A DNA stretch of 64,000 nucleotides from Woronichinia naegeliana WA131. Lineage in GTDB: Bacteria > Cyanobacteriota > Cyanobacteriia > Cyanobacteriales > Microcystaceae. The translations under genes were made by a program, and so were the position numbers. Below are positions 27,406 to 37,047 of this stretch, piece after piece. Below the pieces are notes generated by a model, which saw only the letters and a list, made by a program, of their open reading frames with translations, was not told the DNA's origin and did not search any database. Location of the stretch: assembly GCA_025370055.1 (NCBI GenBank), contig CP073041.1, positions 3,658,001-3,722,000 on the forward strand. The letters run 5' to 3'. Each line of letters opens with the position of its first letter. Within the stretch, counting starts at the first letter, position 1.

Positions 27406-28682
27406 GAGTTCTTTCCCCAAAAGTCCGATAAAGCCTTTGCCATTGCATCATCGTTTTCACGCAGGTAGTCGTAATAAAAAAAGACTTGACCACCTAATCC
27501 TTCCTGACGATTATGTTTAACACACTCAACAATTTCTGCGCGAGTTAGTTTTTTTCCATTAGCATAAAAGGCAATACCAGGAACATATTTCTTACGATCT
27601 TTTGCGTCCTTAAACTCCGTAGTAATTCTCTTAACTTCATGCTTGTAGTCATCAAAACTAGACTTATAAAATTGAGGATGGAGACGATCAACAATCTCGA
27701 CCCAAGCATCCGAGTTCTGCATAAGCTTATCCAGACCGTAGGGAAAGGGCGAAGGTGCCATTGAAACAATAAAATCAGACTTGAGATTTTCGATTTTCTT
27801 TTCTATTTCAGCTAATTCTTCTTCAGTTAATTTGCTATCTTCGTTTTGTTTCTTTTTCTTAAGGTTTTCGATTTCTTGTTCTCTTACCTCTTTTGCCTTG
27901 TTTCTTACTTCTGTGGATAATTTTGTTAAATATTCGGTTAATTTCTCCGCCCTAAATGTAACCCAGTTGTCCCAGTCGGGGTCTTTCTCTGGTTTAGGAG
28001 GATACTTAGGACCAAGAGGAGGACATGGTTCAGGTTTAGTTTTGTTATGATCCTTGAGATCCTTGAGATACTTGTTATACATTTCTTTAGTGCCGTCGTC
28101 ATAGCCAGTATACATTGGCATAGCAGGAAAGTGATCATCACCTTGAATTCCAGCGATACCAGGATACTTTTCAACAATTTCTAGAATTAAATCCCGCATA
28201 AAGTCTTGCACATCTTTATTGAGAGAATTCATCCAAGCATGAGTATCAGGTATAACCTTGTCTTTTTTACTATTTGCAGACCATTTAGCAGCCCATTTAG
28301 GATATTTTTTAAAAATATGATCCCCATCAGGTTTAGCGGAAGCCATAAAGCCGTACTCAAGCCAAGGAATAACTTTTATGTCGTGCTTTCTTCCTTCCTC
28401 AATAATTGTCTTCAAGGGATCGAACCCATCCTTATAAGCCTTATAATCTGTATATTGTCGGGGAAAGCCATGAGACTCCATCACTTCGCTAGGAAAAGCT
28501 GTATAACCTTGATTCCAAACTGCGGGAAAAACATAATTAAATCCGCGGTCTGCAAGAAACTTTATGGCATCTTCAATAGTTTTTTCTGATGTTAGAACTG
28601 TACTATTGAAAGGCGAGCAAATCCATACACCTCGAATTTCTTCCTGATTTGTTTTTTGAGTTTCTTGATTGGGCTGATTCAT
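27402..28682 (-). CDS. GHL10/YngK-type glycoside-hydrolase-like protein
   Basis: 426 residues. The start REEIRGVW-like region (EEIRGVWICSPFNSTVL) and the TIM-barrel motifs NYVFPAVWNQGYTAFPSEVM, DIKVIPWLEYGF, WMNSLNKDVQDFMRDLILEI and GIQGDDHF match the glycosyl-hydrolase-like 10 family (DUF187/YngK), thought to act on extracellular or cell-wall glycans. No signal peptide is visible. A Lys/Glu-rich coiled-coil insertion (about 258-292) interrupts the barrel. The next gene upstream on the same strand encodes a peptidoglycan-binding membrane protein, which fits an envelope role. Confidence 0.75.
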   Translation of the reverse strand: MNQPNQETQKTNQEEIRGVWICSPFNSTVLTSEKTIEDAIKFLADRGFNYVFPAVWNQGYTAFPSEVMESHGFPRQYTDYKAYKDGFDPLKTIIEEGRKHDIKVIPWLEYGFMASAKPDGDHIFKKYPKWAAKWSANSKKDKVIPDTHAWMNSLNKDVQDFMRDLILEIVEKYPGIAGIQGDDHFPAMPMYTGYDDGTKEMYNKYLKDLKDHNKTKPEPCPPLGPKYPPKPEKDPDWDNWVTFRAEKLTEYLTKLSTEVRNKAKEVREQEIENLKKKKQNEDSKLTEEELAEIEKKIENLKSDFIVSMAPSPFPYGLDKLMQNSDAWVEIVDRLHPQFYKSSFDDYKHEVKRITTEFKDAKDRKKYVPGIAFYANGKKLTRAEIVECVKHNRQEGLGGQVFFYYDYLRENDDAMAKALSDFWGKNS

Positions 28683-28812
28683 GGTTTTTCCTCTTATTCA
28701 GTAGAAAGAAAGAAATATTATAAATAACGAGAACTTCAAGACATCCCGAATTTTTTCAGGATTTTAATAGCACATCACTTTTATTACTTTCATAAATTCA
28801 ATTACAGTTAAT

Positions 28813-30153
28813 CTATGAAAGTAATATTTTTTTATAAGTCTCTCGGTCAACAATTCCAGTCGAATCTAAATTATAATTCGCTTGAAACTGCTTGACAGCT
28901 TTTTCTGTGTCATCGTCAAATACGTCATTATTGCTTAATGGAATGTTTAGGCTTCGACTCAAAAGTTCTTTAAGCTGTTTCACATTTTCTCCCGTCATAC
29001 CTTTTTCAAACAGTACTGACTCTGGCTCTCGTGCTCCAGTAGCTTGAGCAGTTTTTTTCGTGAGGTACGCCCCTTGACTAAAACCAAAAACTGACAGTAT
29101 CGTCGTATCTACATCAGGTAATGTCACTAAATGTTGAAGTTCGAGAGTACCTAGAAAGTCAAAAAATTGTAAGAGATAAACAACAACAGCAAGGAGAGTA
29201 ATAAAACTCATTTGAAGGTCGCCAAAGTCCGTATTACCAGTATCGTCAGTGACAAAATCTTTGAGGCCCGCCTGATTATCAGGAGCATTTCTCTTACTAC
29301 CTGGTTTGCTGTTAACTTGACTTTGAGTAATAACCTTTGCTCCCCCGTAGGTCACAGCACTAATTCCTGATAAAACTAAAAGGTTCTCAGGGATGCTAAT
29401 TCCCCCAACAAATCCAAAGCCACCATTGATGACACGCAAAACATTAAATGAAATGTAGCTCACTATAACAACAAAGAACCAGATTGCCATTTGAGACTTG
29501 GAATTACTCAGTCGTTTGTCTTGACCAACAAAGATGTCATTTAAGTTCGTTCTTGTAGGGATTAATAAGATAAATATGAGGCCGTAAAACACTCCTCCAG
29601 AAATTACAATAGCGGCTAAACGTGGTAACCAATCTACTTTTACTATCGCCACAGAAAGACTTGTAAGCTCATTTGTTTTATAGTCATAATCAAGATCAAC
29701 TAAATCACCCTTAGAAAGATCTAGTAAAATTGCTTGAAACTTTGGCTCTTTGACAGAAAAGGTTACTGGAGTTGAATTTTTACTCAGAACTTCTAAACTA
29801 GATTGCTCTGGGGTGATAGCGATATTCGTAATTTTTCCTTTGCTAATAGTGGTTATTTCATTTTGGGAAGTCGTATTTTTTTGTTGGTCATGAGTTTCAG
29901 TTTTGGAACTGGGAGGAGGTGTGGGTGTGGGACTGGGAGAAACTTGGGGGCTGGGAGAAGTTTGGGGACTGGGAGAAGTTTGGGGACTGGGAGAAGTTTG
30001 GGGACTGGGAGAAGTTTGGGGACCGGGATCATTCACCGCAACAGCGTGAGTGATAACTACGAAAAGAAATGCCAATGAAAGCAAGGAGACTATCAAATAT
30101 CGCCTGAAGGATTTCTTTACACTAAAACTGTTTTGGCTGTAAATACTTTTCAT
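28813..30153 (-). CDS. Membrane protein with Pro-rich repeats and peptidoglycan-binding C-terminus
   Basis: 446 residues. An N-terminal signal/anchor (YLIVSLLSLAFLFVVITHAV) is followed by four repeats of QTSPSP and one QVSPSP, a beta-like region (about 95-165), then four or five membrane helices (about 172-355, including AAIVISGGVFYGLIFILLI and MAIWFFVVIVSYISFNVL). The C-terminal 65 residues form a PG_binding_1 domain (KGMTGENVKQLKELLSRSLN, then AVKQFQANYNLDSTGIVD). The repeat DNA is a 18-bp coding tandem array at about 29930-30020. Envelope attachment is likely. Function unknown. Confidence 0.65.
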   Translation of the reverse strand: MKSIYSQNSFSVKKSFRRYLIVSLLSLAFLFVVITHAVAVNDPGPQTSPSPQTSPSPQTSPSPQTSPSPQVSPSPTPTPPPSSKTETHDQQKNTTSQNEITTISKGKITNIAITPEQSSLEVLSKNSTPVTFSVKEPKFQAILLDLSKGDLVDLDYDYKTNELTSLSVAIVKVDWLPRLAAIVISGGVFYGLIFILLIPTRTNLNDIFVGQDKRLSNSKSQMAIWFFVVIVSYISFNVLRVINGGFGFVGGISIPENLLVLSGISAVTYGGAKVITQSQVNSKPGSKRNAPDNQAGLKDFVTDDTGNTDFGDLQMSFITLLAVVVYLLQFFDFLGTLELQHLVTLPDVDTTILSVFGFSQGAYLTKKTAQATGAREPESVLFEKGMTGENVKQLKELLSRSLNIPLSNNDVFDDDTEKAVKQFQANYNLDSTGIVDRETYKKILLS

Positions 30154-30252
30154 GTTTTTAATTTTTAAAACTGAATAATATTACTAGGGGCTTCTGTACA
30201 GAACAAAAAATAGTGAGAGGGTTGAAAGCATTACAGAAAAGAGGTTTCATAG

Positions 30253-31641
30253 GGGTGCGACCTTTAGTTGATAAAAGCTGTTGTAATCAGGGTTCTACAG
30301 GGAACCCATATTGATCAAGTTTTGCCCAAAATTGACTCCATCGTTCCTTGGTCAATACCAAAGCTCGTAGGCTCAAAATAATTCCTGCTCCTTTTTCCTT
30401 CCATCGCATCCCTGAACAACATAATCGTTGTTTGACCAACGTCTTACAAGCTGCTTCCGTAACACCTGAACCAATCGGATACTTTTTCTCTATGTATTCA
30501 GCATAATCCATTTGATGCTGATGATTCTCGTAATAAGTAATCGCCGCTTGTAGTTTCTCGGTAAGATTCTTAGAATGACTTTTTTCTTCTTTGACTTCTT
30601 TCATCAGATTTAGCAGTTCTCCTGCTTTTCCTTTTTCATGCTTGAGTTCTCGACAATTTTCAGTCAACCATTCTTTTTGTTTTGACACGGTATTCGGATG
30701 CAACGCTTCTGCCAAGGCACCTAAGTAACCAGAGGCATGATAGAAATCTAATATCTGTTCTTCCGTTTGCTTTTCTAAAAACTTCCAATTTGATTCTGCC
30801 CCGTCTGCTATCCCGACCAATGTTGCCTCTGGATAACGGTTTTTCGCTCGCTCAATTTCTCTTTCTAATCTTTCTAGAAAACTCTTTTTTCCATACTCTG
30901 GTGCCGCACCTAGATAGATTGTATGTTGACGTTCGCCTTCACTATCGTATAGGGAAACGGTTCCCACCATTGCTTCACGGTAGCCATCCTCACACATCAG
31001 CATACAGGTTCCATCTAATCCTATTCCCACTGTTGCAATTTGGCTATCCTCCTTGGGCGGGGCATAACTCCACGCTTCTTCTTTTGCCTGTACCACACTT
31101 CCTACTGCTTCACTCAATCTTTGGATATAGGATAGCGCTACTTTTCTACCATGATTTTCTAATAAATCATTTTTCACCTCTTTGCCTGCCATCCCTGACA
31201 TTTTTGAGGATACCTGTTTTGCCAATAATGGCGTTGATGTTATGATTATCCTTGCTTCTCTTTCTAAGGGGCAATACGTTTTTCCTCCTACTGAACGCTG
31301 ATATACATGACGATTCACTATAACCTCACCATAAGGTGTTTGATATTCTTTCGGTTGCTCTCCCTTACTCTTCCAGATTTCTTCACCGATTTTTAAGGGT
31401 GAACCATCTGTATCTAAATATTTCAAGGCTTCTTTGCTGGCGATGCAACCTACTTCGTTTAAGCCTTTTTGAATATTTATTTCTGTATCCAACATTGAAC
31501 GACTGAGTTCTAATGTTAGTTCTATTTTTATCTTTGAACCCTCTACATTAATTAGTTTTGCTGTCATCATTGTTTCCTCTTTGTCACTTTTCATCCCATG
31601 TTAACACTTTTCTTTTCCTTCATCAACTAAAGGTCACACCC
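30253..31641. mobile_element. Complete ISKra4-family insertion sequence, 1389 bp
   Basis: Terminal inverted repeats GGGTGCGACCTTTAGTTGAT (left) and GGGTGTGACCTTTAGTTGAT (right, complemented) differ at one base. The element is flanked by an exact 8-bp target duplication TTTCATAG at 30245-30252 and 31642-31649. It carries one intact transposase gene, so it could be mobile. The flanks, joined, give no recognisable gene. Confidence 0.9.
30287..31594 (-). CDS. ISKra4-family transposase
   Basis: 435 residues. The family's typical segments are present: YQTPYGEVIVNRHVYQRS, VGIGLDGTCMLMCEDGYREA (first catalytic Asp region), VGIADGAESNWKFLEKQTEE, ILDFYHASGYLGALAEAL and KKYPIGSGVTEAACKTLVKQ near the C-terminus with the catalytic Glu. 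Most of the element is this gene. It is a full-length DDE enzyme with no visible lesion. Confidence 0.9.
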   Translation of the reverse strand: MKSDKEETMMTAKLINVEGSKIKIELTLELSRSMLDTEINIQKGLNEVGCIASKEALKYLDTDGSPLKIGEEIWKSKGEQPKEYQTPYGEVIVNRHVYQRSVGGKTYCPLEREARIIITSTPLLAKQVSSKMSGMAGKEVKNDLLENHGRKVALSYIQRLSEAVGSVVQAKEEAWSYAPPKEDSQIATVGIGLDGTCMLMCEDGYREAMVGTVSLYDSEGERQHTIYLGAAPEYGKKSFLERLEREIERAKNRYPEATLVGIADGAESNWKFLEKQTEEQILDFYHASGYLGALAEALHPNTVSKQKEWLTENCRELKHEKGKAGELLNLMKEVKEEKSHSKNLTEKLQAAITYYENHQHQMDYAEYIEKKYPIGSGVTEAACKTLVKQRLCCSGMRWKEKGAGIILSLRALVLTKERWSQFWAKLDQYGFPVEP

Positions 31642-31649
31642 TTTCATAG

Positions 31650-31992
31650 AAAGTGGATAGACAATCAGCAAAACTCCTTCAGAGTAGATTAACAGAAGCA
31701 TCTCAGTTTTGCAATGAGCAATTATACTTGGGGAGAGAATCCTTATATATGGCAAGCCTTTTTGATAGTTCAGAAAATTTAAACAGTTGTCTAAATTGTA
31801 TGATTGAAACCAGAATCGTTCCTACAAAAAACTTCTCGCTCTCTTGAGCATTTATACTCATTGCAAAGATAGATGCTCTCGTCTGTACTTTCTAGACAGA
31901 CAGGGGCGGGTAAAGATTTGATTACCAATAAGCGTCTCTACTGATGATATGCTAGGACGAGTGTCTATAATAACCTCCTACTCCAAAGACCA
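31650..31992. other. Gap upstream of hemC
   Basis: 343 bp. A 64-codon ORF here has no family resemblance and is not supported. The stretch has two inverted repeats, GAGCAT/ATGCTC (about 31846-31878) and GTCTGT/ACAGAC (31881-31901). A TATAAT at 31966-31971 lies 21 bp before the hemC start and may be its -10 box. Confidence 0.5.
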
Positions 31993-32955
31993 ATGACCGT
32001 CTCGACTCCCACCCGTACTATTCGCATTGGATCGCGCAAAAGCCAACTTGCCCTAGTTCAAACCTATTGGGTTCAGGAACAACTACAGAAATCCTTTCCT
32101 GAACGGCAGTTTGAAGTAGAGACTATGAGTACCCAGGGAGACAAAATTCTGGATGTGGCCCTAGCGAAAATTGGGGACAAAGGATTATTTACCAAAGAAT
32201 TAGAAGTGGGAATGCTAGAGGAAAGTATCGATCTAGCGGTGCATTCCCTTAAGGATTTACCCACCAAATTACCCGATGGTTTAGTGCTAGGTTGTGTTAC
32301 GGAACGAGTTAACCCGGCTGATGCCTTAGTCGTTAATGCCCAGCACCAAGATAAGCAATTGGACAGCCTGCCAGAGGGAGCGATTATTGGCACGTCTTCG
32401 CTCCGTCGTCTAGCCCAACTGCGCCATTATTATCCCCATCTCACCTTTAAGGATGTGCGAGGCAATGTTAATACTCGTTTAGCTAAGTTAGATGCAGGGG
32501 AATACGATGGCATTATTCTGGCGGTGGCTGGTTTACAACGCTTAGGCATGGGTGATCGCATTCATCAGGTTATTCCCTCAGATATTTCTCTTCATGCAGT
32601 GGGGCAAGGGGCCTTGGGTATTGAATGCCGTGCCAATGATGCCGAAGTGCTAGAAATTCTGAAGGTGTTAGAAGATATTCCGAGCCGCGATCGCTGTTTA
32701 GCGGAACGAGCCTTTTTGAGAGAATTAGAAGGTGGCTGTCAAGTCCCCATTGGGGTTAATACCCAGATTGAGAATGATATTTTAACCTTAACGGGTTTGG
32801 TGGCCAGTTTAGATGGGCAACAATTGCTGAAAGAGAGTATTAGTGGCCCGGCTCAACAAGCAGAACAATTGGGAGAAGATTTAGCCCAAAAGCTGCGAAA
32901 AGAGGGGGCCGGAGAGATTTTAGCCGCTATCCTTGCTGAAATTGAACGCAGTTAG
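31993..32955 (+). CDS. hemC: Porphobilinogen deaminase (hydroxymethylbilane synthase)
   Basis: 320 residues, normal length. Signature segments: [20 protein letters not shown], the STQGDKILD loop, [52 protein letters not shown], and the dipyrromethane-cofactor Cys in [14 protein letters not shown]. It polymerises four porphobilinogens to hydroxymethylbilane, the common precursor of haem, chlorophyll, bilins and cobalamin. A small conserved gene follows 50 bp downstream on the same strand. Confidence 0.96.
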   Translation: MTVSTPTRTIRIGSRKSQLALVQTYWVQEQLQKSFPERQFEVETMSTQGDKILDVALAKIGDKGLFTKELEVGMLEESIDLAVHSLKDLPTKLPDGLVLGCVTERVNPADALVVNAQHQDKQLDSLPEGAIIGTSSLRRLAQLRHYYPHLTFKDVRGNVNTRLAKLDAGEYDGIILAVAGLQRLGMGDRIHQVIPSDISLHAVGQGALGIECRANDAEVLEILKVLEDIPSRDRCLAERAFLRELEGGCQVPIGVNTQIENDILTLTGLVASLDGQQLLKESISGPAQQAEQLGEDLAQKLRKEGAGEILAAILAEIERS

Positions 32956-33004
32956 TTCCAGATTTCGTTAAGATTTGGGATATTGTCACCCTTGTCCCTT
33001 TCTT

Positions 33005-33391
33005 ATGCTTGGTACTTTTCAGCAAAGTTCTATTCGGATCGAAATTACTGCCTCGGCCCAAATTATTCGGGACAGTTTAACGAGTATTCCCCAATTGCGT
33101 CAGTGGTTAGCTCCTCAACGTCTCTCCTCTGGCTTACCTGAAAAATTGGAGCAGGGCTTAACCTTCACCAGTTGGCTAGGATTAATTGCCATTGAACATC
33201 AGGTGGAAAGAATTGAAAACAATGGATTCCGACTCCTCCTGAGTCAAGGCATTGATGGTTATCACGAATGGTATTGGGGAGAGGGTTGGGTTCAGTCTCG
33301 TCTAGAAGGGATTTCTTTGCTGCCACTCAATCTAGGCCAAACCCTCAATCTTTTACGATTAAGAACTTTTCTCCGTGAACAGGAGGATTGA
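33005..33391 (+). CDS. Conserved cyanobacterial SRPBCC-like protein
   Basis: 128 residues from the ATG at 33005 (MLGTFQQSS); an upstream in-frame ATG at 32975 is less likely because the extra residues look non-coding. The run of RIEITASAQIIRDSLTSIPQ, LRQWLAPQRL and later WYWGEGWVQSRLEGISLLPL fits the START/SRPBCC (coenzyme Q-binding-like) fold that binds small hydrophobic ligands. Function unknown. It probably shares the hemC transcript. Confidence 0.6.
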   Translation: MLGTFQQSSIRIEITASAQIIRDSLTSIPQLRQWLAPQRLSSGLPEKLEQGLTFTSWLGLIAIEHQVERIENNGFRLLLSQGIDGYHEWYWGEGWVQSRLEGISLLPLNLGQTLNLLRLRTFLREQED

Positions 33392-33549
33392 AGTGGCCCC
33401 AATAGACTGAACAAAGTTGATACGGGTTCTGTGCATCAAAAGCGATCACCCCTTCCTTTCTCAACCAGGAAAAAAGCGATCGCTGTTAGAATAGGTGAGT
33501 CTTGATGGGGTGCAGTTTTTGCACTCCTGTAGAACTTGAGGGATTTTCC

Positions 33550-34848
33550 ATGATTGAAGAAGTGACGATTGAAAATTATAAATCTATTCAATCCCTAACC
33601 TTACCGTTAGGAAGAGTGACGGTTTTGATTGGGGAAAATGGCTGTGGTAAGTCTAATATTTTAGAGGCGATCGCCCTGGGTTCAGCAGCAGCAGCAGATA
33701 AGTTGGATAACGAGTTTCTGGCTTCTAGGGGGATTCGTGTGACTGATCCTAAGTTAATGCGATCGGCTTTTGATGTTGCGAATTTAGATAAAGAAATTAA
33801 AATATCTTTTAAATTCGGACTAAAAGATTCTATTACTTATCTCTTGTCACACGATAAAAATACTTATTCTGGCTGGATTTATAAAAAAGAAACACCTTAT
33901 GATGATGAAGCACACAATACAAACAAATTGATTGTAGAAATTAATGAACTTAGACTAGATTTAATGAATATTATGAATGAATCTTTTGGTTATTTTGATA
34001 CCCGTGAAAAAGCTTATGATTCCTGTAATTCTGAAAATATTAGAGATACTTACCAAAGAATCAAAACTTTGTTTGACAAAAGCGAAGAGTTAAGAAAACT
34101 TTCTGAGAAAAAACAAGAAGAATTGTCTAAAACACATAAAATCCTTATGCCTTGGGCGATTAATTACCCACAATATCATCAAAAATTACAATCATTTTTA
34201 TTATTTATTGTTGAATTTTCAAGCTTGAAATCATTTGAAAAAGAACGGCAAATCCAACCACTAGGAATTAATGGCGAAGGTTTATTTAAATATTTAAAAT
34301 ATCTTAGCCAAAAAGATGATCTTTCTCAATTAAAAGAAATAAAAGAGAAACTTGAATTGATCGATTGGTTTGAAGACTTTGAAGTATCACAAAACTTATT
34401 TTTTGAAGAAAGGGTTCTTAGAATCAGAGATCGCTATATTGATCCTGATTTAGAATACTTTGATCAAAAAAGTGCTAATGAAGGCTTTTTATTCCTACTC
34501 TTTTATTTTTGTCTGTTCATCGGAGAAGAAACGCCTAAATTCTTTGCCATTGATAATATTGATAGTTCTCTTAATCCTCGTCTTTGTCGTCGTTTAATTG
34601 AGGACTTAGTAGAATTGGCAAAAAAACATGATAAACAAGTTATTTTAACCACTCACAATCCTGCCGTTTTAGATGGTTTAGATTTGCATGATGAAGAACA
34701 AAAACTCTATGTTATTAATCGTAAACTTTCTGGTCATACAAGAGCCGATCAAGTTTTTCCACCCAAAGCACCCGAAGGGAAAAAACCTGTTAGGTTATCA
34801 GAAGCTTTTTTAAGAGGATATATCGGAGGCTTACCTGAGAATTTTTAA
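33550..34848 (+). CDS. AAA ATPase (AAA_15/AAA_21, OLD/AriA-like), first gene of a two-gene module
   Basis: 432 residues from the ATG at 33550 (MIEEVTIENYKSIQSLTLP); a longer reading from 33502 is unlikely. Walker A is VLIGENGCGKSNILEAI (about 27-43), Walker B FFAIDNIDSSLNPRL (about 329-343), and the H-loop ILTTHNPAVLDGL follows. The middle is a long charged coiled-coil segment (about 110-230), as in SMC/RecF-like and OLD-type ATPases. The next gene starts 2 bases after the stop and encodes a TOPRIM-like protein. ATPase plus TOPRIM effector pairs are a known phage-defence design (PARIS, OLD/Gabija-like). The low-G+C codon use in the middle differs from hemC and fits acquisition by transfer. 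Confidence 0.8.
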   Translation: MIEEVTIENYKSIQSLTLPLGRVTVLIGENGCGKSNILEAIALGSAAAADKLDNEFLASRGIRVTDPKLMRSAFDVANLDKEIKISFKFGLKDSITYLLSHDKNTYSGWIYKKETPYDDEAHNTNKLIVEINELRLDLMNIMNESFGYFDTREKAYDSCNSENIRDTYQRIKTLFDKSEELRKLSEKKQEELSKTHKILMPWAINYPQYHQKLQSFLLFIVEFSSLKSFEKERQIQPLGINGEGLFKYLKYLSQKDDLSQLKEIKEKLELIDWFEDFEVSQNLFFEERVLRIRDRYIDPDLEYFDQKSANEGFLFLLFYFCLFIGEETPKFFAIDNIDSSLNPRLCRRLIEDLVELAKKHDKQVILTTHNPAVLDGLDLHDEEQKLYVINRKLSGHTRADQVFPPKAPEGKKPVRLSEAFLRGYIGGLPENF

Positions 34849-35052
34849 TTATGACGATTACATTTGGGTTAGTTACGGAAGGAAGAACCGATCAAGCTGT
34901 AATTCGAGCAATTTTGGCTGGCTATTTTGGAGACGACAATATTAGGGTAACATCCTTAAATCCTAGTGATAAAAATAAGCTAGGAGGATGGAGTCAAGTA
35001 TTTCAGTATTGTAACTCCCCAGACTTTAAGGATGCCTTTGAATCAAAAGATT

Positions 35053-36178
35053 CTAAGTACAGGACAAAAAATGTAGGGAGTCGAGAAAAAGAGAAAAATT
35101 GGGTAGAGAAGGATTAAGAACAAGATGACGAAGATGGTCAAAACCAAGACGAAAAAGACTCTGCGCTAGGCGACCATGTTTCTTGAGGGGAATGGGATGA
35201 AGATGATGAATTGCTAGACCAGTTTTGAGAGACCAAGCCAAAGCTAAAGTCAGTAAAGCCAAAAGCTTACGAAGACGCTTGGGGTCAGTAAAGTGAGTAG
35301 ATTCCAAGCAAAAGCCACGAGTCTTAAAGATGCCAAAAAGGGTTTCAATGCCCCAACGCAGGGCATAATCGTGAATAAGACCTTGGGAATCGGGATGTCC
35401 AATGACGATGAGTAGAGAATTATCAGGCAAGCGAAGAGCCTCTACAGAAACAGGATATCCCCAAACCCGACAACTCCCTTGAAGACGTTGAGATTCACTC
35501 TTTTGCAAGATGGGCAAAAATGACTTTGGCGGCCAAAAGCTTGCCATTGTGCTCAATCTTGTCCGTAGCCCGAATTCTCAGACAGAAAGCCAGTAGCGGT
35601 TCGAGCAGAAGATAGCGAAGCCAAGCCTGACCAATAAACTCACGGTCGCCACATAAACAACGAATCAGGGCGGTGGGAAAAATCTTGAGCATCTCCTCGA
35701 TAAAACGCATTCGTTCATCACTGTTAGAATTGCCCTTTTTCTTGCTAAGCATCCACCACAAGATGGGAATGGCTACTCCTTCATGGACAATGCCGACAGT
35801 GAGGATATTATAACCATGACTGCCAAACTCCCAGGTTGTGCGGTCAATACTTAATACCCAAGGTTGAGGGATATCCAGCCAACTGACTACAATACGGGCA
35901 ATGTGATGGTAATCCAGCTCAAATCCTGAGAAAAAGCGTTGTAAGCGTTTGTAATGAGAATCCACCAATGCCCGACCTTCAAAACCCAGAGCCAATTCTT
36001 TAAGGTTAACCGTTTTCACTTTGAGGAGGGCGAGTAAGAACAAGGCTAGGAAGGAGAGTCTGGCACCATGCCATCCCAAATGGGGTTTTAGGGCTTGTTT
36101 CAATGCGTTATATTGGTTCATGGGTTTTCTTACATTACGTTCATCTTCCATGAAACCCCTTTCTCGTATACTTTTCAA
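35053..36178 (-). pseudogene. IS4-family transposase, two overlapping frames
   Basis: The first part (36178-35495) has the DDE elements LSIDRTTWEFG and CLCGDREFIGQAWL. The second part (to 35053) has YALRWGIETLFGIFKTRGF, the Y-x2-R-x3-E-x6-K signature of IS4. They meet near HLAKE in the first frame and LQKSESQRLQG in the second, requiring a one-base shift of the frame. Either a recent point indel inactivated it or a programmed +1 shift is used; no canonical slippery site is obvious, so I favour inactivation. The last codons run into the terminal repeat. Confidence 0.75.
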
Positions 36179-36198
36179 GCCTTTTGTCCTGTACTTAG
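35053..36198. mobile_element. IS4-type insertion sequence, 1146 bp
   Basis: Perfect 17-bp terminal inverted repeats CTAAGTACAGGACAAAA at 35053-35069 and 36182-36198 (complemented). Exact 9-bp target duplication CAAAAGATT at 35044-35052 and 36199-36207. It carries one transposase gene on the minus strand with a frame break. Confidence 0.9.
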
Positions 36199-36659
36199 CA
36201 AAAGATTATGTGATTATTCACATTGACACCGATATTTCACCACAATATAAAATAGCTCAAATTGATCAAGATGGTAATAGCTTAAGTCCAAACCAATTAA
36301 TTGAAAACGTTAAGGATAAATTTAAACATTTGCTCGATCCTGAGTTTTATCAACGCTATGGTGAAAGAATTATTTTTGCGATCGCGGTTCATTCCATCGA
36401 ATGTTGGTTATTACCCCTATATTGTGAAGAAAATGAAAAATCGGCTATTGACAGTTGTTTCGATAAATTGGCTGAAGCCATCAATAAAGAGCCAGAAAAA
36501 TTAAAAATAATAAAACTGGATAAAAAATCTAAATATTATCAAAAAATTTCTTTGCCCTATTCCAGAAACGAAATATTGTTAAATCATTATTCTCTAAATC
36601 CAAGTTTCAAGATTTTTATTGAAGAATTACAAGCGCGAAATATTTCCATCAGTGATTAG

Positions 36660-37047
36660 ATTTGTATGAATAGATTAATGATAAGAGTAATCATATTGAT
36701 AAAATTTCCTGTTCTTATAAAACCCACATTCCGCAGGTATTTTGACGATTTAAATATTTTTTGAAAGCTTTACGGGACAAGGCTTTTAGAGATTAACAGT
36801 CTTTTTGGTATTTTTGGCTTTAAGTACATAAAATGGGTGAATTTAACTTATTTTTAATTCCAATTCATGAAAAATGACAAAATACTTCGATTATTTGTTC
36901 TGCATCCTTCAATCTCCTGCGGCTCAGTACATAACTTGATTTTCTGGGAAAAAGGGTTGAACTCCCTATCTGGCAAGAGTTAGACTGCACTTAGCTAAAT
37001 TATTTTTTTACTCTAAAAACCTGCTGGGAGATTCTTTTGAGTACAAA
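36660..37047. other. AT-rich gap, nothing recognised
   Basis: 388 bp between the split TOPRIM gene and the M50 protease. No RNA gene, repeat or promoter stands out. A CCTGCTGGGAGATT segment near 37021 follows a T-run, with no clear stem. Confidence 0.5.

Larger units (their letters stand above)
34851..36659 (+). pseudogene. TOPRIM-like effector gene (RloB/DUF4276/AriB-like) split by an IS4-type element
   Basis: The left part (34851-35052) encodes MTITFGLVTEGRTDQAVIRA to DAFESKD; the right part resumes at 36208. Removing the element and one 9-bp duplication gives GAT-TAT-GTG, so the frame reads ESKDYVIIHIDTDISPQYKI without a break. The restored protein has 217 residues with the acidic residues expected of a TOPRIM fold: Glu in VTEGRTD, Asp-x-Asp in HIDTDIS, and a later HSIECWLLPLY as in RloB/DUF4276-type proteins. 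TOPRIM effectors cut nucleic acid once released by their ATPase partner (family knowledge). As it stands the gene is broken and the module should be silent. Confidence 0.8.

Noticed and set aside
30682-31245. 187-codon plus-strand ORF inside the ISKra4 element
   Set aside because: Antisense to an intact transposase with clear catalytic motifs; no recognisable protein.
31653-31847. 64-codon ORF after the ISKra4 element
   Set aside because: No ribosome binding site or family, and it begins next to the target duplication.
36021-36207. Reading the TOPRIM right half as a 212-codon gene starting inside the IS
   Set aside because: The first 60 codons are antisense IS sequence; the natural frame comes from the left half across the target duplication.
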